From contig NZ_CP009755.1 in NCBI RefSeq assembly GCF_000772085.1, positions 868,001 through 932,000 on the forward strand: a stretch of DNA of 64,000 nt, written 5' to 3'. The stretch's first letter is position 1, and each line of letters begins with the position of its first letter. This document shows positions 57,344-64,000 of the stretch, in pieces. The translations under genes were made by a program, and so were the position numbers. The stretch is from Curtobacterium sp. MR_MD2014 (GTDB taxonomy: Bacteria > Actinomycetota > Actinomycetes > Actinomycetales > Microbacteriaceae). Below the pieces are notes generated by a model. The model worked only from the letters and a program-made list of their open reading frames with translations. It was not told where the DNA came from and ran no database searches.

Positions 57344-57375
57344 GAAGGCCCCGGTCCACTCGGACCGGGGCCTTC
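57344..57375 (+). terminator. Terminator after tRNA-fMet
   Basis: Perfect 14-bp arms (GAAGGCCCCGGTCC and complement) around ACTC, 11 nt past the tRNA end. Confidence 0.85.
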
Positions 57376-57385
57376 GTCGTTCGCA

Positions 57386-57401
57386 CCTCGCACGTGCGAG
57401 G
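57386..57401. promoter_or_regulatory. 16-bp palindrome upstream of the amidase gene
   Basis: CCTCGCACGTGCGAGG is perfectly symmetric and lies about 100 bp upstream of the amidase -10. It is followed by short direct repeats of GTGCTGGTC (about 57411-57443). It could be a regulator site. Confidence 0.3.
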
Positions 57402-57446
57402 CCTGCTGGTCGTGCACGGCGTGCTGGTCGTGCTGGTCGTGCTCGT

Positions 57447-57475
57447 CGTCCTCGCTGCTGCGTTCAGCGAGGACG
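57447..57475. promoter_or_regulatory. Inverted repeat over the -35 region of the amidase gene
   Basis: 11-bp perfect arms (CGTCCTCGCTG and CAGCGAGGACG) with a 7-nt spacer end 9 bp before the -10 TACGCT and cover the -35 position. This is the placement expected of a repressor operator. Confidence 0.4.
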
Positions 57476-57484
57476 TGCCGCGGC

Positions 57485-57490
57485 TACGCT
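57485..57490 (+). promoter_or_regulatory. Predicted -10 element TACGCT of amidase gene, leaderless
   Basis: TACGCT followed by 6 nt and ATG 57497. Confidence 0.55.
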
Positions 57491-57496
57491 CGGGCC

Positions 57497-58309
57497 ATGG
57501 CAACCCTCACCGTCGCCGCCGCGCAGTTCGCTCCCGTCGACGACACGGCGGCCAACCTCCGCACCGTGCAGGCCGCTGCCGAGGACGCCGCCGCGCGCGG
57601 GGTCGACCTGCTCGTGACGCCCGAGTACACGTCGTACTTCAGCGCCGAGATCGACGACCGGTTCGTCGCCGCCGCCGAGCCGCTCGACGGGCCCTTCGTG
57701 ACCGGGCTCCGGGCGATTGCGCGACAGCACGCCATCGCGCTCGTCGTGGGTGTGGCCGAGACCGCGGGGACGCCGGGACGGTTCCGGAACACCCTGGTCG
57801 CGGTGCTGCCCGACGGATCGATCGCGGCGACGTACCGGAAGGTGCACCTGTACGACGCGTTCGGGTCGAAGGAGTCCGACCGCATCGAGTCGGGTGATGC
57901 CGACCAGCTGCCGGTGTTCGAGCTCGGCGGGGTCCGCATCGGCCTCGAGACCTGCTACGACCTGCGTTTCCCCGAGGTCACCCGGCGCCTGGCCGCACCC
58001 GAGGTCGGCGCAGCCGACGCGGTGGTCCTGCCGGCCGAGTGGGTGCGCGGCCCCGGGAAGGAACACCACTGGCGCACACTGCTGACCGCCCGTGCGATCG
58101 AGAACACGGTCTGGGTCGTCGGGGTCGGTCAGACCGGGCCGATCGGTATCGGCGACTCCGTGGTGATCGACCCCGCCGGTGTCGCGGTCGCCGCCGGCGG
58201 AGCCCAGCCCGGCACCGTCGTCGCGACGATCGACACCGCGACCACCGAGGCGGTCCGTGCGGTCAACCCCTCGCTCGCGCTCCGTCGGTTCGACGTGCAC
58301 CCGCGCTGA
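57497..58309 (+). CDS. Nitrilase-superfamily amidase (Nit1/omega-amidase-like)
   Basis: 270 residues. The catalytic triad is visible: Glu43 (VTPEYTSYF), Lys115 (TYRKVHLYD) and Cys153 (GLETCYDLRFPE). The YRKVHLYDAFGSKESDRIESG context and YDLRFPE match deaminated-glutathione amidase and omega-amidase rather than true nitrilases. It would hydrolyse a small amide such as deaminated glutathione or alpha-ketoglutaramate in the cytoplasm. A methionine-salvage-linked aminotransferase/amidase pairing is a possible context, given the aminotransferase encoded convergently at 59155-60357. Leaderless start, with an inverted repeat over the promoter. Confidence 0.85.
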   Translation: MATLTVAAAQFAPVDDTAANLRTVQAAAEDAAARGVDLLVTPEYTSYFSAEIDDRFVAAAEPLDGPFVTGLRAIARQHAIALVVGVAETAGTPGRFRNTLVAVLPDGSIAATYRKVHLYDAFGSKESDRIESGDADQLPVFELGGVRIGLETCYDLRFPEVTRRLAAPEVGAADAVVLPAEWVRGPGKEHHWRTLLTARAIENTVWVVGVGQTGPIGIGDSVVIDPAGVAVAAGGAQPGTVVATIDTATTEAVRAVNPSLALRRFDVHPR

Positions 58310-58403
58310 GCGCACGCTCCGCACGGGCACGGACTGTGCACTCGCCCGCGCCCGCGCCGCACAGGCTGCGCCCGCCCGCGCCTCTGCCGCACGTCTGTCT
58401 CCC

Positions 58404-59058
58404 CGAGCGGGCGGAACCGGCACCGCGGCGCGAGCTCCGCCCTCGATTCCGCCCGCTCGCGCCCCCTGGTGCAGTCGTGTTCGTCCTCTGCTGCAACCAG
58501 ACGAGCCGCGCGGACCAGCGCACGACGGCGAACGGGCGGAACCGGGAGAGCCGCGTGCGGAGGGTGCAGGAACGACCCGCTCGCGGGGACAGCCGGCGTC
58601 GGCCGGTGTCGGCACGACGAGCTGCGCTCCCCGGACGGGCGGAAACAGTAGCTCAGAGCGGCGAGACGTGCAGAGAATGCCCGCTCGCGGTGGCTGGGGG
58701 ACCGGGTGGCTGGGTGGCTGGGTGGCCGGGTGGCCGGGTGGCCGGCGCTCGTCGAACGGGCGGAAACGGCGGCTGGGGGCGGCGAGACGTGCAGAGAAGG
58801 CCCGCTCGCGGTGACAGGGGACCGGCGCTCGTCGAACGGGCGGAAACGGTGGCTCGGTGCGCCGAGACGTGCAGAAGAGGCCCGCTCGCGGTGGCTGGGG
58901 GACCGGGTGGCCGGCGCTCGCCGGACGGGCGGAAACGGCGGCTCTGTGCGGCGAGACGTGCAGAGAAGGCCCGCTCGCGGTGACCGGGCGATCAGCGCTC
59001 GCCGATCGGGCGGAAACGGCGGCTCGGTGCGGCGAGAAGTGCAGAAGAGGCCCGCTCG
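58404..59058. repeat. Array of seven copies of a 51-bp inverted-arm module
   Basis: The module begins GGGCGGAA at 58409, 58534, 58637, 58758, 58838, 58927 and 59008 and reaches CCCGCTCG 43 nt later in six copies (42 in the second). Conserved interior: ACGGCGGCTC, then GCGGCGAGACGTGCAGA. The outer bases form a 9-bp stem that is perfect in copy one (13 bp, 58404-58416 with 58447-58459) and has one mismatch in most others. Spacers between modules vary (about 29-75 nt) and one holds six copies of GGTGGCCGG/GGTGGCTGG. No gene is visible from 58310 to 59154. Module spacings are not multiples of three, so it is not coding. Confidence 0.85.
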
Positions 59059-59154
59059 GCTGGTCCGCGCGGGCCGGTGGCGGACGTGCACGTCGGGTGC
59101 GGCGCGCCGGAGCACGGAGTGCGCCGTGGGGGCGGTTGCGGGCCCGACTCCCGG

Positions 59155-60357
59155 TCAGTGGGTCGGGGCGAGGGCTGCGAGGCGGCTGACCGCCTCGGAC
59201 AGGACGTCGCGGCGCTTGCAGAACGCGAAGCGCACGAGCGACCGGTAGCCCGCCGCGCGCTCCGGTCGGACGAACGCCGACACGGGGACGCCGACGACCC
59301 CGGCGAGTCCGGGGAGCCGCAGGCAGAACTCCCGGGCGTCGTCGTACCCGAGCGGTGCGGTGTCCGCGAGGACGAAGTACCCACCGTCCGGGTGCATCAC
59401 CTCGAAGCCGGACGCGCGGAGCCCGCCCGCGAGCAGTTCGTGCTTCTCGGACAGCTCCCGCGCGATGCCGTGGAACACCTCGTCGGGCAGACGGAGCCCG
59501 GCTGCGACCGCGGGCTGGAAGGGAGCCCCGTTCACGAACGTCAGGTACTGCTTGACCGAGACGACGGCCTCGACGAGTGCGGGTGCTGCCGTGAGCCAGC
59601 CGATCTTCCAGCCGGTGGTGCTGAAGGTCTTGCCAGCGCTGGAGATCGTGATCGTCCGGTCCGCTGCACCGGGCAGGGTCGCGACGGGGACGTGCGGTGC
59701 GCCGAAGGTGAGGTGCTCGTACACCTCGTCGGTGACGACCAGGGCGTCGTGCCGCTCGGCGAGCTCGAGGACGGTGGCCAGGACCTCGCGGGGGAGGACC
59801 CGCCCGGTCGGGTTGTGCGGTGTGTTCACCAGCACGACCCGCGTGCGGTCGGTGAACGCGGCACGCAGGGTGTCCTCGTCCGGCAGGAAGTCCGGTGCCG
59901 TCAGGGGAACCGTGACGTGGGTGCCGCCGGCGAGACGGATCAGCGCCCCGTACGCGTCGTAGAAGGGCTCGAAGGTGACGACCTCGTCGCCCGGCTCGAC
60001 GAACGCGAGCAGCGTCGCGGCGAGGGCCTCGGTCGCGCCGGCGGTGACGAGGACCTCGCGGTCCGGGTCGACCGTCAGCCCGTACCAGTGCGCCTGGTGC
60101 TCGGCGATCGCCTCCCGGAGCTCCGGCGCCCCGCGGCCGGGCGGGTACTGGTTCACACCGCGGCGGATCGCGTCGACCGCGGCGTCGAGCACCTCGACCG
60201 GGCCGTCCTGGTCGGGGAAGCCCTGGCCGAGGTTGACGGCGCCGGTGGCGGCAGCGAGCGCGCTCATCTCGGCGAAGACGGTCGGCGCAGGGACACCGTC
60301 GGGACCGAGCAGCATCGCTCCCTCGGCAGCTCGGAGCCAGGGTCCGGTGCGGTGCAT
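59155..60357 (-). CDS. Class I/II aminotransferase (kynurenine/glutamine transaminase-like)
   Basis: 400 residues from ATG 60357 with GGAGGG 6 nt upstream. PLP-enzyme segments: NLGQGFPDQDGP near the start, NQYPPGRGAPELREAIAEH, VNTPHNPTGRVL, TDEVYEHL and the PLP lysine in TISSAGKTFSTTGWKIGW, plus the late Arg in SLVRFAFCKRRDVL. The pattern is that of aminotransferase subgroup I-gamma (glutamine transaminase K, kynurenine aminotransferase, methionine aminotransferase). It is distinct from dapC in this window. Together with the amidase at 57497 it could form a transaminase/omega-amidase pair. Confidence 0.85.
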   Translation of the reverse strand: MHRTGPWLRAAEGAMLLGPDGVPAPTVFAEMSALAAATGAVNLGQGFPDQDGPVEVLDAAVDAIRRGVNQYPPGRGAPELREAIAEHQAHWYGLTVDPDREVLVTAGATEALAATLLAFVEPGDEVVTFEPFYDAYGALIRLAGGTHVTVPLTAPDFLPDEDTLRAAFTDRTRVVLVNTPHNPTGRVLPREVLATVLELAERHDALVVTDEVYEHLTFGAPHVPVATLPGAADRTITISSAGKTFSTTGWKIGWLTAAPALVEAVVSVKQYLTFVNGAPFQPAVAAGLRLPDEVFHGIARELSEKHELLAGGLRASGFEVMHPDGGYFVLADTAPLGYDDAREFCLRLPGLAGVVGVPVSAFVRPERAAGYRSLVRFAFCKRRDVLSEAVSRLAALAPTH

Positions 60358-60486
60358 GGTGGTCCCTCCGGTGCGCGCGGCGCGGGTCGACGGCCTGGAG
60401 GCCCCAACCTAGTCGGACGGGTCGGCAGCGCGCGCTCTGCGGGTCACCCGGCGCCGCGAGACCGGGAACGCGTCCACAGCCCACGC

Positions 60487-60492
60487 ATAAGA
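60487..60492 (+). promoter_or_regulatory. Predicted -10 element TAAGAT of htrA-like gene
   Basis: TAAGAT with GGGAAC 17 bp upstream, an unusual -35 that recalls extracytoplasmic-function sigma sites, although the matching ECF -10 is not seen. The leader to ATG 60579 is about 80 nt with GAAAGGAG. Confidence 0.35.
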
Positions 60493-60578
60493 TCGCCATA
60501 GGTCGCTTGCAGCGCCAGCAGGAGCACCGCTCAGGTGGGTCCGGAAGACTGCACGAGCTTGAAAGGAGCACGTCCAGC

Positions 60579-62702
<2,124 letters not shown>

Positions 62703-62712
62703 CGCGACCAGC

Positions 62713-62760
62713 GACGGACGGGAGGCGCGGTGCCGGCTGGCACCGCGCCTCCCGTCCGTC
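62713..62760. terminator. Terminator palindrome of htrA-like gene, GGACGGGAGGC family
   Basis: Perfect 22-bp arms (62713-62734 and 62739-62760) around GGCT, 10 bp after the stop. Confidence 0.85.
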
Positions 62761-62844
62761 GTCCGGCCACGCCGCGGCTCGTGGTGCGGTCCGCCGGTCG
62801 GCGCCCTGGCGGGTCCGACGCAGGTGGGTGCTCCGGCCGCTTGA

Positions 62845-62850
62845 TAGGCT
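62845..62850 (+). promoter_or_regulatory. Predicted -10 element TAGGCT of glycosyltransferase gene
   Basis: TAGGCT with transcription expected near 62857, giving a leader of about 64 nt to ATG 62921. Confidence 0.4.
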
Positions 62851-62920
62851 CATGGCTGCTCTCCGGGGCGGTACCGGTCCACGGTGCGCTCCGCGCGTCA
62901 GCCACGACCCCGAGGACCGC

Positions 62921-63964
62921 ATGCAGACAGACGGACAGCCCCTGCCGGGGGTCTCGTACGTGATGCCGGTGCTCAACGAGGTCACCGAGGTCCGTGCGGC
63001 GGTCGGGAGCCTGCTGGAGCAGGACTACGAGGGTCCGTTCGAGGTGATCCTCGCGCTCGGACCGTCGATCGACGGGACGAACGAACTCGTCGCCGAGATG
63101 AGCGCCGCCGATCCTCGTGTCCGGGCCATCGAGAACCCCGTCGGCTCCACACCCGCCGGGCTCAACGTCGCCATCCGAGCATCGGTGCACCCGATCGTGA
63201 TCAGGGTCGACGCCCACTCGGTGCTGCCGTCGGACTACACCCGGATCGCCGTCCGCGTGCTGCTCGAGTCGGGTGCGGACAACGTCGGTGGCATCATGCA
63301 CGCCGAGGGCCGCACGCCGTTCGAGCGTGCCGTCGCCCTCGCCTACGGCAGCCGGGTCGGCCTCGGTGGGACACCGCACCACGTCGGTGGCAAGGCCGGT
63401 CCGGCCGAGACCGCCTACCTCGGGGTGTTCCGACGCGACCGGCTGTTCGAGGTCGGACTCTTCGACGAGGGCATCAAGCGCGGCCAGGACTGGGAACTCA
63501 ACCGGCGGTTGCGCCAGACCGGTGGCACGGTGTGGTTCACCCCGGAACTCGTGGTGACCTACCGGCCGCGGCCGAGCCTCCGACGACTGGTGCGCCAGTT
63601 CGTCGCGACGGGCCTGTGGCGCGGCGAGCTCGCCCGACGCTTCCCGGCGAACAACGGCCTGCGGTACTTCGCGCCCCCGGCGATGGTCGTGGCGATGGCG
63701 CTCGGGATCGTCGCCGGACTCGTCGGCATCGTCGGTGCCGTGCTCGGGTCGCCCGTCGTCTGGGCGGCGCTGGGCTTCGTCGTCCCCGCCGTCTACCTGC
63801 TCTTCGTCGTGCTCGGCGCCGTCCTCGTGGCGCGGCGTTCCGGGCTGCCCACGATGCTCTGGCTGATCGTCGTGCTGCCCTGCATCCACGTCGGTTGGGG
63901 CATCGGTTTCATCATCGGGTTCCTGACCCGGACCTCCGAGCTGACCACGCACACGGGACGGTGA
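62921..63964 (+). CDS. Glycosyltransferase family 2, ExoA-like, with C-terminal membrane helices
   Basis: 347 residues from ATG 62921, chosen because GAGGA lies 4 nt upstream. GT-A fold: VSYVMPVLNEVTEVRAAVGS at the start, FEVILALGPSIDGTNELVAE, the metal/nucleotide motif IRVDAHSVLPSDY and the acceptor-site acid in KRGQDWELNRRLRQTGG. Three hydrophobic segments end the protein (AMVVAMALGIVAGLVGIVGA, VVWAALGFVVPAVYLLFVV, LWLIVVLPCIHVGWGIGF). Relatives such as ExoA extend succinoglycan or other cell-surface polysaccharides on a lipid carrier. It may begin a polysaccharide cluster that continues beyond the window. Confidence 0.85.
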   Translation: MQTDGQPLPGVSYVMPVLNEVTEVRAAVGSLLEQDYEGPFEVILALGPSIDGTNELVAEMSAADPRVRAIENPVGSTPAGLNVAIRASVHPIVIRVDAHSVLPSDYTRIAVRVLLESGADNVGGIMHAEGRTPFERAVALAYGSRVGLGGTPHHVGGKAGPAETAYLGVFRRDRLFEVGLFDEGIKRGQDWELNRRLRQTGGTVWFTPELVVTYRPRPSLRRLVRQFVATGLWRGELARRFPANNGLRYFAPPAMVVAMALGIVAGLVGIVGAVLGSPVVWAALGFVVPAVYLLFVVLGAVLVARRSGLPTMLWLIVVLPCIHVGWGIGFIIGFLTRTSELTTHTGR

Positions 63965-63973
63965 CCTGACCCC

Positions 63974-64000
63974 TTGACCGACGACACCACCGGCCGCGGC
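63974..64000 (+). CDS. Possible start of the next gene (TTG start, partial)
   Basis: After the glycosyltransferase stop at 63962-63964 the sequence reads CCCC TTG ACC GAC GAC ACC in an open frame to the window edge. A TTG start 9 bp after the previous gene would fit operon coupling, but nine codons are too few to judge. Confidence 0.25.

Noticed and set aside
58404..59058. CRISPR-like array of seven regularly placed modules
   Set aside because: Intervals are unequal, the material between modules is itself similar among intervals, and no cas gene is near.
58129..59115. Minus-strand open frame through the repeat array encoding repeated CTSRRTEPPFPP-like segments
   Set aside because: Module spacings (125, 103, 121, 80, 89, 81) are mostly not multiples of three, so the repeat peptide changes frame between copies. 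It also overlaps the real amidase gene.
60464..60492. ECF sigma-factor promoter before the htrA-like gene
   Set aside because: GGGAAC is present, but the matching -10 (CGTT/GTC type) at the proper distance is not; the TAAGAT hexamer points to the housekeeping sigma factor. Kept only as a low-confidence note.

Overview
The window is about 70% GC chromosomal DNA in which nearly every base is coding, with third-codon-position GC bias, many GTG starts and many genes lacking a Shine-Dalgarno sequence. Gene content (succinylase lysine pathway, AdnA-AdnB, UvrD2, the UPF0182 / PDZ-Lon / DUF2342 block, DUF3117, DUF3107, a PepP and Mrp of actinobacterial type) points to an actinobacterium. A Microbacteriaceae member such as Curtobacterium is my inference; no 16S gene is present to confirm it.

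Layout. 1-3960: tail of a peptide-binding lipoprotein, two permeases and a fused two-domain ATPase (peptide ABC transporter 1). 4023-5935: two small PH-domain membrane proteins and a peroxiredoxin. 6005-11980: peptide ABC transporter 2, with its binding protein on the minus strand divergent from permease-permease-dual ATPase. 12168-18176: CPBP protease, typA, M20 amidohydrolase, a lipoprotein, a PIG-L deacetylase with a membrane tail. 18214-26016: fdxA-dapC, gltA, an alpha/beta hydrolase, divergent dapD and dapE (succinylase branch of diaminopimelate/lysine synthesis) and a PIG-V-like mannosyltransferase. 25995-36840: AI-2E transporter, DUF3117, O-methyltransferase, tatB, a methyltransferase, the MgtE-N/CBS-DUF1003-Mrp operon, a glycine-zipper stress protein, GNAT, pepP and a PHP phosphoesterase. 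36932-39829: DEAD-box helicase, MiaE-like ferritin-fold protein, a small membrane protein and DUF3107. 39947-57193: a DNA-repair/proteostasis block (adnA-adnB, a phosphotransferase with a broken catalytic loop, nudC, uvrD2, an orphan cyclodehydratase-like zinc protein, DUF2342, PDZ-Lon, UPF0182) that I recall as broadly syntenic with Mycobacterium tuberculosis Rv3193c-Rv3202c, but lacking whiB7 and the ABC1 kinase. 57257-64000: initiator tRNA, nitrilase-family amidase, a repeat array, an aminotransferase, an HtrA protease with a long QYGQ-repeat region, and a glycosyltransferase.

Regulation visible in the sequence. At least 13 genes have a TANNNT -10 element exactly 6 nt before their start codon, and 6 more have 7 nt. 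This is the signature of leaderless mRNAs. Genes inside operons are joined by ATGA/GTGA overlaps. Convergent gene ends carry long perfect palindromes, several belonging to one family with the core GGACGGGAGGC...GCCTCCCGTCC.

There is no prophage, insertion sequence, integrase, CRISPR array, toxin-antitoxin or recognised defence system. I did not find a clear new multi-gene system. The most unusual items are the low-complexity QYGQ domain on HtrA, a 51-bp intergenic module present seven times at 58404-59058, the orphan TOMM-type zinc protein whose zinc-ligand codons lie antisense to the uvrD2 tail, and lineage-specific loss of key residues in NudC, UvrD2 and the phosphotransferase.
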